NCBI RefSeq assembly: GCF_002201575.2
Contig: NC_058408.1
Coordinates: 58,335,399-58,399,398 of the forward strand
Length of the DNA stretch: 64,000 bases
DNA from: Neomonachus schauinslandi
Taxonomy: Eukaryota; Chordata; Mammalia; Carnivora; Phocidae
Direction of reading: 5' to 3'
Shown here: positions 33,733 to 43,517 of the stretch, one piece after another
Position numbering within the stretch: the first letter of the stretch is position 1
How the letters are laid out: each line of letters begins with the position of its first letter
Made by a program: the position numbers and the translations under genes
The notes under the pieces: model-generated
Database searches by the model: none
Seen by the model: only the letters and a program-made list of their open reading frames with translations
Told to the model about the DNA's origin: nothing

Positions 33733-34559
33733 AGGCCTCCAGCGGTGCTAGGTGTCTTTAAGGATGTCATGGGTCAACATTTAAAAAGTCATAGTTGAAG
33801 GAGATTTCTTCGAGAAATGTCAGCCTCTTATTAAGAAAGACCCGGCATGTAAAGCAGTGAAACAAGTCCCCTGCAGGCTCTCTAAGTTGGAGCAGGTTGG
33901 GCATGTTTCCCGCTGGGCATGTGCTCTTTGCCCCAAGCGCCCTCAGAGCTCCTGGGAATTCTTCAATAACCCACGGCCCCTTCAGGACTTCAGAGCCGGC
34001 GAGGTGAAAGGGCATTTCTTTACCTCTACACGCCACGTAATTGCCTCCTGTCAAAGAGAAAATTAAGTTTCTTGAAATCCAAGTAGAACTTGGGGGCATG
34101 AAAAGCTTTGGTGTGACACAGATGGGCGGGATGGCCTGTTTGTAGAATCCAGAACTCGGTTCTGTGAAGAGGGTACCGTGAAATACAGACTTGAGGAACT
34201 CTTCCTGAGGTGTTTTTGTTGGTGGTGCTGGTGATGTTTTGAGAGGGGACTCACTTAAAATTGTTAACATTTCAATTTTTAAAAATGTTTGCCTGAGTTT
34301 ACGCATGAAGTACTGAGAGAATTTACTGAGAGTTAAAGCAGGTTGGTTGTTGGTGGAAGACTCACCCCGTAGACGCCCTCCAGGGGGAAATGGCCAGCTT
34401 TGCCTCCCCGTCAGAACTTCAAGGCCTGGCCAGAGATTCAGCCTCCTTAAGCACTTTTCTTTTTACTTTCAATAAGGAGTCATTTAGACTTCTTATTTGT
34501 TCTAAATAATCCTTAAAAAGAAAAAAAAAAAACCAACTTAAGTTATTGTCAATGGTTAA
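33733..34559. other. Intergenic; holds a 179-codon open frame
   Basis: A minus-strand frame of 179 codons (33767-34306) lies outside any repeat I can name. It matches no protein family I recognise and no splice context is evident, so it is not called as a gene. Confidence 0.4.
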
Positions 34560-35490
34560 AGGAAAATTTTCTTCTACTCACAACACTTCTGATTGCAAGT
34601 ATGTGGGGGGTTTTTTCACATCAACCAATTCTCCAACTCTCCAGGCCCCGACTGGGCATCCTGCAATTCAATCCTGACACCAACTATGCAGAGTTAGTGT
34701 AGGCCCCACAAGTTAGGGGCTCTGTCCCACAAGGTTTCCCCCACTTCAGACACTAATCACAAGTAGTGGGTCTCCCCCAGGATACCCACACTTCTGTCCA
34801 ATGTGGCTACAAGTCAATGGTTACCATGACCCTCTCCTCAAGTTCAATAATTTGCTATTGCAGCTCACAGAACTAAAAGAAATACTTAGGTTTACTGGTT
34901 TATTATAAAAGATATAGGGGCACTTGGGTGGCTCAGTCAGTTAAGCGTCTGCCTTTGGCTCAGGTCATGATTCCAGGGTTGTGGGATCAAGCCCCACTTT
35001 GGGCTCCCTGCTCCGCGGAGAGTCTTTCTCCCTCTTCCCCTCCACCTGTTTGTGCTCTTTCTCAAATAAATAAATAAAATCTTTAAAAAAAAGATATAAT
35101 AAAGGATAGAGATGAATAACCAGGTGAAAGGTACATAGAGTGAGGTCCAGGAGGGTCCCAAGCACACACACTTCTGTCCCCATGGGGTTTTGGGCGCCTC
35201 TGGATTATGGATGCTTCTACCATCCTGGAAGCTCTCCAAACCCAGTTTAGGGTTTTTACGGAGGTTTCATTACATAGGCCTCATTGATTACATCATTGGC
35301 CTTGGGTGATTAACTCAATCTCCTGCCCGACTCCCCTCCCCAGAGGTCAGTGGGTGGAGGAGTCCGGTCTACGATCAAATATTGTAACAAAGATGCTCCC
35401 ATCACTCAGGAACTTACAAGGGTTTTAGAAGGTCTGTGCCAGGAACTCGGGGCAGAAACCAAATATGTATTTCTCATTTATGTCACAGTG
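34560..35490 (+). mobile_element. Old interspersed repeat, LTR-like, split by a SINE
   Basis: Contains phrases I recognise from a common ancient mammalian repeat: 'ccacacttctgtccaatgtg' (34788), 'ggtttactggtttattataa' (34888), 'tttcattacataggcctcat' (35265), and an end 'tttatgtcaca' (35478). Class and orientation are tentative. Confidence 0.45.
34917..35088 (+). mobile_element. CAN-SINE
   Basis: Forward SINE, short body. Target duplication AAAAGATATA at 34907-34916 and 35089-35098. It splits the surrounding old repeat. Confidence 0.94.
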
Positions 35491-36529
35491 GTCAAGAAAG
35501 TCTGACAGGGAGAAAATAAAGTGAAGAGGAAAATAATCACAGGCTTCCTACTCAACCCTCAGAGACGCAAGGACCATGGAAACGGCAGAGCGGGCTTTCT
35601 CCCTGGTCATCCCGGACCTCGGGAGGAGAGGCGGGGCCTCTGTCTCCAGCGCAGAGCCGGATGTCAGGTCCTCAGGGACAGCAGCTCTGGGCACAGCACC
35701 TAACTGAGGCTGTCCCGACACCCCTTCCAATCAGCTACTCTGGTACCTGGGAGTGCCTTGCGGAAAATGGGTTGTCTGTGGTCTACACACGAAATGCTAG
35801 GCTTTGGGCGGGGTCCTTAACCCCTACGGCCCTCAGTTTCCTCCGCGATAAAATGCGGCTGATAAAAAGAAACCCTCAACCAAGAAACCTGGGGGCAGGT
35901 GTGTCCCAGAATTCAGTTTTTCAGATCTGAGAACCCCTAAGTGTCTGTGTTTTGTATTATACAACGCCTCAGAGCAGGGTCTGCCGAAGTCCCCCCTCAA
36001 CAAAATACCCTGTGAGAGCCCCTGAAGGACTGAGAATGTCCACGGAAGCCCTCTCTCTCCTCGTCCTCCTCAGCGGGTCCTTCCAGACCTCAGCCCCCGA
36101 CTGCTCCTCCTCACCCCTCCCGATGAAATCCAAATTCTTCCATCCTGGCTGCAGACAAGCAGGAAGAATTCCTCCCCACTCCAAGACCCACGTTTAACCA
36201 CCTGTTCCCCCGGGGGGAAGGACTGATCCTCCCGCTAAGTCCTTATTACACAGTCCCCTCCTTCCCCAAGGCAGAACACTCCTTTAGGGGCCTCTCAAGC
36301 CTGGCGTTCTAGAATAAAGGCTTATTATGCTTTTGGTGCTCTAGGTGGTTCTCTTCCACAACATTTGGAATTTTATAGTGAAAAACAGGCACGTGCACAG
36401 GAAGCGGAGTGGACACAAACTGTAAGGAACCTCCCCCAGGTTAAGGTTTGCTGCCAAATGACCTACAAAAACTTGTTTTCAGAGCTTTTTGGATTTTGGA
36501 AATAGGATATGAGCTTTGAGGACCTGTAT
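35491..36529. other. Intergenic, mostly unrecognised
   Basis: A MIR-like stretch lies at about 35800-35880 ('cctcagtttcctccgcgat' then 'aaaatgcggc'). The remaining GC-rich part matches nothing I know. Confidence 0.4.
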
Positions 36530-36625
36530 TATATATCAACAGATGTGAAGATTAAATGAGATAGTCCAGGGAAGTGTTTAAAACAGTGCTGGGCACATGG
36601 AGCTTAGTAACTATTTGCCACGTGG
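36530..36625 (+). mobile_element. MIR 3' fragment
   Basis: Reads 'gtgaagattaaatgagatag', 'taaaacagtgctgggcacat' and 'agtaactatttgcc', the 3' half of MIR. Confidence 0.65.
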
Positions 36626-37129
36626 ATCATACTGAGAGGGTTGTGGAACTAAGCGACTGTCGCTATGGGAGCCCAGACCCACAGGTGTGCAGAGTGATCA
36701 GAGTTTAGAGCAACACTGTGGGAGAAGGCATCCTCTCATCCCTGCACCCTGAGAAACTATGGGGGGAGGGCATGTTCCAGCCATACCTGCACTCCTGCCC
36801 CTGGCTGCCCGTTTGCAATAGAGAGCCTACGGTCCTCGGCAGCTCAGATCAAAGCTCCGAATGCAGACTGTCCATAGAGGGCTCTGCTTTCCCAGTTAAA
36901 TTATTTATTTTTGCACAAGGCAATAGTAACAGGACCAGCTCCATAGCCTGAAGAGTGTCCAGAATTCTTGGGCTTTTCACGGTAGGCGTGGGAGGACAGA
37001 TGGACTCAAAGATGGATGGAGTATGTTCCTGTGATAGGCTTTAAGATGTGATCTTAAATCACACTCTAAGCTGTACGCACTACAGAAGTATACCCAGCCG
37101 ACAATATTTTAAATATTGCCCATAATTTA
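36626..37129. other. Intergenic, nothing recognised
   Basis: No repeat family or exon recognised. Confidence 0.4.
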
Positions 37130-38040
37130 ATCACCCATTTATTCATTCGTCCAGCCATCGATGCCTGAGCACCTGCTATAGACCAGGCATTGTCTGTGCC
37201 CAGGGGTATTCGGGACTGAACAACACAGATAAGGTCCTTGCTATGGTCTGAATATTTATGTCCCCCCCCCCCCAGATTCACATCTTGGAATCCTAACACC
37301 CGAAGTGATGGTGTTAGAAGGCAGGGCTTTTGGGAGGTGATTAGGTCGGGATTCGTGCTTTTATAAAAGAGATCCCCAGAGCACCCTTGTCCCTTGCACC
37401 GCATGAGGATACCGGAAGGCTTTGACCCAGCAGAGGGCCCTTACCCGACCATCCTGGCACCCTCCTCTTGAACTTCCGGGCTCCAGAACTGTGAGCTACA
37501 AACTTCTGTTGGTTTTTAGCCACCCAGGCTGCAATATTTTGTTACAGCAGCCCGGACAGACTAAGTCAGTCCTCTTCTCACGGAGTTTCCATTTTTAGCG
37601 AAGAGGGTGGACAAACATAATTATTCGCCGTGGTGAGTGCTAGGAAGAAAATAAAGCAGGGTCACAGAGCCAGAGTGACTGCAAGTGACTGTTCTGGAAG
37701 GGGGGGGGCCAGGGAGAGTCTCTCTTCGTGAAGTTATCCTTAAGGGTTGAGGAGGCTGAGAAGGAGCTGGCTCGCAAAGAGCTCAGAGAAGTGAGCTCCC
37801 GGAGTTAGGAAAACAGGTGGAAGGCCCCGGAGGAGGCAAGGTCTGAGGTGTTGGGGAATGACGAGGAGACATGTGGCTGGCGCGGGGGGTGAGCAGAGGA
37901 GCTGTGCTTTGAGAGGTCAGCAGGGAGCAGCCCAAGTAGGGCTTGCAGGCACGCAAAGGATGACGGACATTCAGTGTAACGACCAGCCACTGGAGGCTGT
38001 GAGGAAAGAAATAATATGCTCTGATTATAATTACTTAAGG
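37130..38040 (-). mobile_element. L2 LINE split by an LTR
   Basis: Left part 37130-37238 ('atgcctgagcacctgctata', 'gaccaggcattgtc') and right part 37569-38040 ('gagtgctaggaagaaaataa', 'gaggtcagcagggagcagc') are consecutive reversed L2 3' segments. They are interrupted by the MLT1-like LTR. Confidence 0.65.
37239..37568 (+). mobile_element. Solo MLT1-like LTR (ERVL-MaLR)
   Basis: Begins TGCTATGGTCTGAAT and ends GGACAGACTAAGTCA, with 'gggaggtgattaggtc', 'cttttataaaagagatcccc' and 'ccagaactgtgagcta' in between. It has TG...CA ends and an exact 5-base target duplication GTCCT (37234-37238 and 37569-37573). A C-run of 13 lies at 37262. Confidence 0.85.
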
Positions 38041-38057
38041 AGCATGAGAATTGTGTT

Positions 38058-38172
38058 GTTGTTGTTGTTGTTGTTGTTGTGTTTTTAAAGTAATCTCTAC
38101 CACTGTGGGGCTCAAACCTCCAACCCTGAGATCAAGAGTCACAAGCTCTGTTGACTGAGCCAGCCAGGTGCC
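38058..38172 (-). mobile_element. Short, old CAN-SINE relative with TTG repeat
   Basis: A (TTG)n run at about 38055-38079 leads into 'aaagtaatctctaccactgt' and ends 'ctgagccagccaggtgcc'. The word GAGAATTG flanks both sides (38046 and 38173). Confidence 0.85.
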
Positions 38173-38252
38173 TGAGAATTGTTTTTTTATAGTGTGTTCT
38201 GGTCTATGATTTTTCACACATCCTTAGTGGCATCTATAAGGCAAAGCCTTTA

Positions 38253-38481
38253 CATTTTCTTTTTTTTATTATTTACCTTTTTTTTTTTTTTTAGAGAGAG
38301 AAGGTGTGCACACGCATGAGTGGTGGGGGGTAGGGGCAGAAGGACAGGGAGAGAGAGAATATTCAGCAGGCTCCACACTCAGTACAGAGCCAAAGACAGG
38401 GCTCGATCTCACCACCCTGAGATCATGCCCTGAGCCGAAATCAAGAGTCAGATGCTTAACCGACTGAGCCACCCAGGCATC
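38253..38481 (-). mobile_element. CAN-SINE, diverged
   Basis: Poly-T region, GA-rich body and 'gactgagccacccaggca'. Target duplication TCTATAAGGCAAAGCCTTTA / TCTATAAGGCGAAGGCTTTA at 38233-38252 and 38482-38501. Confidence 0.93.
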
Positions 38482-38501
38482 TCTATAAGGCGAAGGCTTT
38501 A

Positions 38502-39639
38502 AAGGACTTGTAATTCATTCTAGTTACTGTAGCTGGTGTTCTAGTAGTCACCCGGTTACTAACAGTACCTTCTGTCACAATTTAACCTCCAAAATCAAAT
38601 CATCCCTGTCTATCTCAAAGCCTGTGATTGTTCAAAACAAAAGACATGACCTCATAAATATAGCTTTTTCTATGGTGCAAATGCCCCTTACATTAAAAAT
38701 AGAAATATTTATCAAACACTCGTTTAGTAATGATGCGTGCGAAGACCTAAAGCACCTCCTGTACGAGCCACATAATGTCCTGACAATTCAACTCTGTCTG
38801 TCATTACTTAGCTCTCATTTTCCTTCTTGCTTTTGGGAAAAACTATTAATAGCCCCGCCTTCCCTACCTCCCCCACACCTCTCCACGCCACTCAGCCACT
38901 TTCTTGATAAGTGAGGATCTTGCCATCAAGCCTAAGACTCTTGGAGGTTGTAGAGAAGCAACACAGGGATTCAGTCCAGCTGTTGCACTTGAAGACCTTG
39001 ACCAAAGCCAGCTTCTCGATCACCTCAAACATAGTCTCTAGCTAGCTAGCTCATGGTTTTCCCTTTTGTCCGATGACAGCTTCACCTATTGAAGTAGCTT
39101 CTGTTTGTCCAGCAGACAGACATGCCTGGGTCACATTAACAATAACACGCTGGAGGAGGTCCTCACCTCCACTCACGACGGCGGGACCTGCAACTCCTCC
39201 AAGCCTTCCCATCACTGAGGAGTCTCACAGGGGCTCACAAATGAGCTCACCCTCCACTGCTGAGGCCACCACTACCCACAGAGGCATGAGGGCCCTTCCT
39301 CTGTTGTCGGAGCCTTTAGTCGAGCCACTTCTGGGGACACCGTGGAGCCAGATGCTGCAGATCTGTGCCAGGCGCCGTCAGGGCGGGGGCTCCACGGTGG
39401 CCAAACATTGCTGCCACCATAGGCACTTTCAGTGTATGTAGTTGAGGGTATTTTAGTCTCTCCTTCCCCTTTCCGCCATGTTCCATTTCTAGACGAAGGC
39501 ATGAGACCAGGGGAGGGTATAGAGAGGGGCTGGAGGATGAACGCACATTGCAGATGCTTTTCTGAGGTCATCCTGGCTGTATTTGTAACTGAACGCCGCC
39601 GTCGTGTGACTGCAACAACCCTGTGTGCTTCTCCGGCCC
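38502..39639. other. 1.1-kb intergenic block, nothing recognised
   Basis: The GC-rich stretch 39080-39420 is open in several frames on both strands but matches no known protein. A 237-codon minus-strand frame (39272-39985) continues into the repeat at 39640 and is judged a chance frame. Confidence 0.4.
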
Positions 39640-39960
39640 ACTCACGTTCTGTGTCAGTCCCCTCCCCTCGAGTGATAGGGTGTCGCTCTGAGAGTCTAGC
39701 GAAGCCATAGAGAGACTCTGGTTTCCATCTTGTTGGCTCTCTCTCTCTCTCTCGCTCAACCACTTGCTTCAAACCAGCTGCTGGGATGTGAGCTGCCCTA
39801 TGGAGAGGCCATGGGGCAAGGAGTGGGGGGAGGCTTGCAACCAGCATCCAGCAAGAAACCGAGGCCCTCAGTCCAGAACGCACCAGGGACTGCATCCTAC
39901 CGGCGAGTGAGCTTAGCAGTGGACCTGGTCCCAGCGGAGCCTGGAGGTGACTCCAGTCCT
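39640..39960 (+). mobile_element. MLT1-like LTR fragment
   Basis: Reads 'gtgagctgccctatggagag' (39788), 'ccagcatccagcaagaaac' (39841) and 'gaggccctcagtccagaac' (39862), the typical middle of MLT1 LTRs. Confidence 0.65.
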
Positions 39961-40225
39961 TGGCACCAACGTGCCCATCGCCCACCGTTGGTTCTTCACA
40001 CTCCCTTCATCTTACGACTGCTTTTCCCAACACACAATAGCTTTCCTGCGTGCATTCTACTTCCTCAGTGCAACACTCTCCCTTTCCTCCTCTCCCCCAA
40101 CTTTCTCATTGTCTGCCAAGCTTCTATTTTCACCTCAAGAATTTCAAGTTTCACCTCAAGAATTACCCCTGATATGAAGCCTTCCTGGGCTCCTTCCTCC
40201 GTATTCCCTTGGCCCCTGGAGGAGT
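39961..40225 (+). mobile_element. L2-like remnant
   Basis: Pyrimidine-rich stretch with 'gaagccttcctgggctcctt' as in L2 3' ends. A 16-base near-tandem word TTTCACCTCAAGAATT occurs at about 40129 and 40150. Confidence 0.35.
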
Positions 40226-40599
40226 CATCCACGCAGCACTATGGTAGTGACCCAGACACATGACAAGGGCAGCACTGTGTGAGAGGGGGAGCGTGCAGTG
40301 GGGGTTCCTGACCACGGTCAAACCCAGAGAAGAGAACTAATTCCTGGTGGGCCCATGGGGGATGGAGAGCAGCTCAGCCTGTTCAAATAAAGACAAAGTC
40401 CAGATGAGACCAGCAGGATCTGGATGGTGGATCCAGCCCCTCCTGGCTAAGGGTTTTCCCCAATACTCCAATGAGGAGGGTTTGCTAATTAAGAGCTGAA
40501 GCACCTGATGTTATTCTCGAGCATCTCCATTTAGTCAACCTCACTTCCTACTGTTGATTTTAGAAGTCTCTATGTGCAAAGAATTCCAATGGATATTAT
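40226..40599. other. Intergenic, nothing recognised
   Basis: No repeat family or exon recognised. Confidence 0.35.
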
Positions 40600-40990
40600 T
40601 AATTCAGTCAGGCAGCCATTCAGTAAATATTTATTGAGTGCCTACTCTGTGCATTGGGAATACAGGGGTGGATAAGATAAACAACATTCCTGCTCTCCTG
40701 GAGTTTGGGTTCTAGCAAGGGAGACCATTAAACAAGTAACTATATAAATAGATACAGTTCCTACAGAGTGTGATAATTGCTATGAAAGAAATGAATAGTG
40801 TTGCCCACTGCAGAGTAAGTGAAGAAGGCCTCTCAGAAACAGTGGTCAATGAGGCACCTCTGGGGAGTGCATCTGAGTGGAGATCTGGATAGCAGTGACG
40901 TAGCCATGCCCATAGTTGAGGAAGAGCATGTGGGGCATAGGGAATAGTGAGTGCAAAGACAGACACCGAGGAGGGGGTTTGTAGACCTCA
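40600..40990 (-). mobile_element. L2 LINE 3' part
   Basis: Reversed L2: 'aaatatttattgagtgccta' (40626), 'gaaggcctctcagaaacag' (40822) and 'ggaatagtgagtgcaaag' (40941). The part 40888-40949 recurs at 42177-42239. Confidence 0.75.
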
Positions 40991-41179
40991 TTCTTAAGCT
41001 CAAGTGCATGGAGACCAACTTCCAGGCACCTGTTTTGCAATGGAACTATACAGGGCCGATTGTTATTTTGTATACCAGCAACAGGTGGTATAGCAATAAA
41101 CAAAAGATGTCTTTTTTGTCCTCTTGCAAAAAGTGTCATTGTGAAACTTACTAAAGGCCCATATTTTGCATGTTAATAG

Positions 41180-41330
41180 ATTAAAGAGCCAACAGAGGTG
41201 TCAGATATCATCTAATCTAACTTCTCATTTCAGGTGAGAAAACTGAGCCCCAACAAGGTGAAATGGAAGTCCTGTGGTCCAAGGCTTGCCAGTGGCAGGG
41301 CTGAGATTGGAACTCCAAATGTGAAATTAT
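41180..41330 (-). mobile_element. MIR SINE
   Basis: Reversed MIR core: 'caggtgagaaaactgagccc', 'ccagtggcagggctgagatt'. Confidence 0.7.
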
Positions 41331-41940
41331 GTACACTCTTTCCTTAACAGGTTAAGGCAGTTACTCAAATTATTTGTATTTCTTTTGAAAATTATAAACC
41401 TGATCTTCCTCCTCTTAAATTTCTCCCTCTTTAGTTTTCCTTCTAGCTTGAAGCTCTATAACAACAAATCCAGTTGTTAAAAAGGAAACCAACTTTGATT
41501 AAGGGTTGCTCACACTCTTCTTACTTGAATGTGAAAGCAGGGACTGTAACATCCTTTGGCTACCAGAGGGAACTGAAAACACCTATTCAGAGTAAATAGT
41601 CTTCTTTCTGTACACAAGTTCTCACCGAGTAGCCTGAGAATCTTCTCAGCTGAATATGGCTGAGTTTGACACAGAAAGCAGAGGCAGGACTTTGGCTCAC
41701 ACACCTGTTGCCCGCACCTGCTCACGTGATTGGCCCACAGCAGCTGAGTGAAATTACTTCATCTCTATTGAACTCAGCCACAGAGGGCCAGGTAGCTGCC
41801 AGAGCCGGATTTTCAAAGCTGACAAATGCCTGCAAAGGACCACCACGCAGCATTTATAACAATTAAGGTGGGGATATGAGGCCCGGCCAAAAAGAGTAGG
41901 ATTCGCTCGGAGGAGATGTGACCAGAGCTTACAGGTATAA
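41331..41940. other. Intergenic, nothing recognised
   Basis: No repeat family or exon recognised. Confidence 0.4.
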
Positions 41941-41944
41941 GAGG

Positions 41945-42093
41945 GGCGTGGGGGGATGGGTTAGCCTGGTGATGGGTATTAAAGAGGGCACGTTCTGCAT
42001 GGAGCATTGGGTGTTATACACAAACAATGAATCATGGAACACTACATCAAAAACTGATGATGTAATGTATGGTGACTAACATAACATAAAAAA
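41945..42093 (+). mobile_element. Carnivore L1 3' stub
   Basis: Only the last ~150 bases of a carnivore L1 3' UTR are present: 'gatgggttagcctggtgatg', 'ggagcattgggtgttataca', 'ggaacactacatcaaaaact', then 'aacataacataaaaaaaa'. It is a strongly 5'-truncated insertion. No clear target duplication. Confidence 0.88.
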
Positions 42094-42176
42094 AAGAATG
42101 TAGGTCAGGTGGTCTGAGGTCATTTACCAATTCCGATAATATTATAATGAGAAGGTACACCTGAAAGAATGGGTCG

Positions 42177-42239
42177 GATGGGAGTGAGGTAGCCATGCCC
42201 ACAGCTGAGGGAAGAGCATGTGGGGCACAGGGAACAGTG
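42177..42239 (-). repeat. Second copy of an L2 segment
   Basis: Aligns with 40888-40949 with about seven substitutions and one indel over 63 bases. Both share 'gaagagcatgtggggca', a stretch I do not expect in the L2 consensus. Confidence 0.7.
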
Positions 42240-42639
42240 CCCAAAATGCTCCTCCTGGAAGAAGATTCTTAGCAGGAGCGAAAGGAAATGCTATTTACAT
42301 GGCGTGAGAGGGTCACTAAGGGTGAGAAATGTGTGAAACCACAGACCCCTCCGATGACTTCAGGTCCCAAACTGGTTTCAGTAAGTTCAAATTTGTGCAT
42401 GGGATACTGAGGGTAGACTAGCAATCCCTTAGTGTCTCTGGGTAAGAGACTCTGGGCCAGGAGCAGCTTATAAGGTCTTAAACTTTGGGGCTTCTGTCCT
42501 TTACCACCAGGACCCTGGCTGCTCTTCGGTGCGGATAGTGAAACAAACAGAAAAGGGGAGCATATACAGAAAGTGCAGCATTTCTTCTCACACGCCAAAT
42601 ATCCGTATCCAAAGGTATTTTAAAAAGGTGTGCGTGTGA
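42240..42639. other. Intergenic, nothing recognised
   Basis: No repeat family or exon recognised. Confidence 0.4.
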
Positions 42640-42740
42640 AGACGCCAGTCTTCTCCAAACAGGATGACGTAGGCAAGTTTCCTAATTTCTCTGAGCCTCC
42701 GTTTTCCCATCTGCCAAACAAAGCAAACTTCACATTTAGG
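42640..42740 (+). mobile_element. MIR fragment
   Basis: Reads 'gtaggcaagtttcctaattt' then 'ctctgagcctccgttttccc' and 'atctgcc', the MIR core. Confidence 0.7.
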
Positions 42741-42774
42741 ACAATTTCACGGCCCTTAAAGATCCCCACCGGGA

Positions 42775-42967
42775 GGGGCGCCTGGGGCTCAGCCGGGTAA
42801 GCGTCTGATTTCGGCTGAGGTCATGATCTTGGGGTGCTGGGATCGAACCCGACCTCAGTATCCCCGCTCAGCGGGGAGTCTGCTTCTTCCTCTCCCTCTG
42901 CTCCTCCCCCATGCACGCTCGCTCTCTCTCTCTCAAATAAATAAATAAAATATTAAAAAAAAAAAAA
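42775..42967 (+). mobile_element. CAN-SINE next to the CREG1 promoter
   Basis: Forward SINE with a damaged head ('ggcgcctggggctcagccgg') and intact tail AAATAAATAAATAAAATATT plus A-run. It ends 197 bases before the CREG1 start codon. No target duplication was found. Confidence 0.93.
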
Positions 42968-43163
42968 GCGGCTGGCTGACGGCAGGGAGGTGGATAAACA
43001 AGTCGGGCCCCAGCAAGTTGTCCCGCCCCCTCCGCTCCCCGGACTCCGATTGGCCCCCGGAGGGGGCGTGACCAGCCTGCGCCGCGGTGGGCGGGGCCGG
43101 GAGCGCAGGGCTAACCCTCGACCCTGTCGGTTGCGGGGCCGCAGACTCTCTGGAGTCACGGTC
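42968..43163 (+). promoter_or_regulatory. CREG1: CREG1 CpG-rich promoter and 5' UTR
   Basis: GC-rich, CpG-rich sequence between the SINE tail and the start codon; the CpG-rich composition continues through exon 1. Visible elements are an inverted CCAAT box (ATTGG, 43049-43053), a GC box GGGCGGGGC (43089-43097) and an inverted GC box CCCGCCCCC (43022-43030). No TATA box is seen. This suggests a TATA-less housekeeping-type promoter. The transcription start cannot be fixed from sequence alone. Confidence 0.75.
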
Positions 43164-43517
43164 ATGGCCCGCCGAGCCCGCGGGTCCGCGCGCGCGCTGC
43201 TCGCCGCCCTGCTGGCGCCCGCGCTGGTGGCGCTGCTCGTGGCGCCGGCGCGGGGCCGGGGCGGCCGGGATCACCGGGACTGGGCCGCCGCCGAGCTGCT
43301 GCCACCGCTGCCGCCCCGCGAGGACGCGGCGCGCGTGGCCCGCTTCGTGACGCACGTCTGCGACTGGGGCGCACTGGCCACCCTGTCCACGGACCCGGCG
43401 GTGCGCGGCTGGGCCTTCGCCGACGTCCTGTCGCTCAGCGACGGGCCCCCGGGCGCGGGCAGCGGCGTTCCCTACTTCTACCTGAGCCCGCTGCAGCAGT
43501 CGGTGGGCAACCTGCAG
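43164..43517 (+). CDS. CREG1: CREG1 exon 1 coding part
   Basis: Codes for residues 1-118, ending GVPYFYLSPLQQSVGNLQ. The donor is CTGCAG|GTGAGC at 43517/43518 and the exon ends between codons (phase 0). Very GC-rich, inside the CpG island. Contains the signal peptide and the first barrel strands (DAARVARFVTHVCDWGAL). Confidence 0.97.

Noticed and set aside
39272..39985. 237-codon minus-strand open frame
   Set aside because: It runs antisense through an MLT1-like LTR and GC-rich sequence, has no recognisable domain and no splice context.
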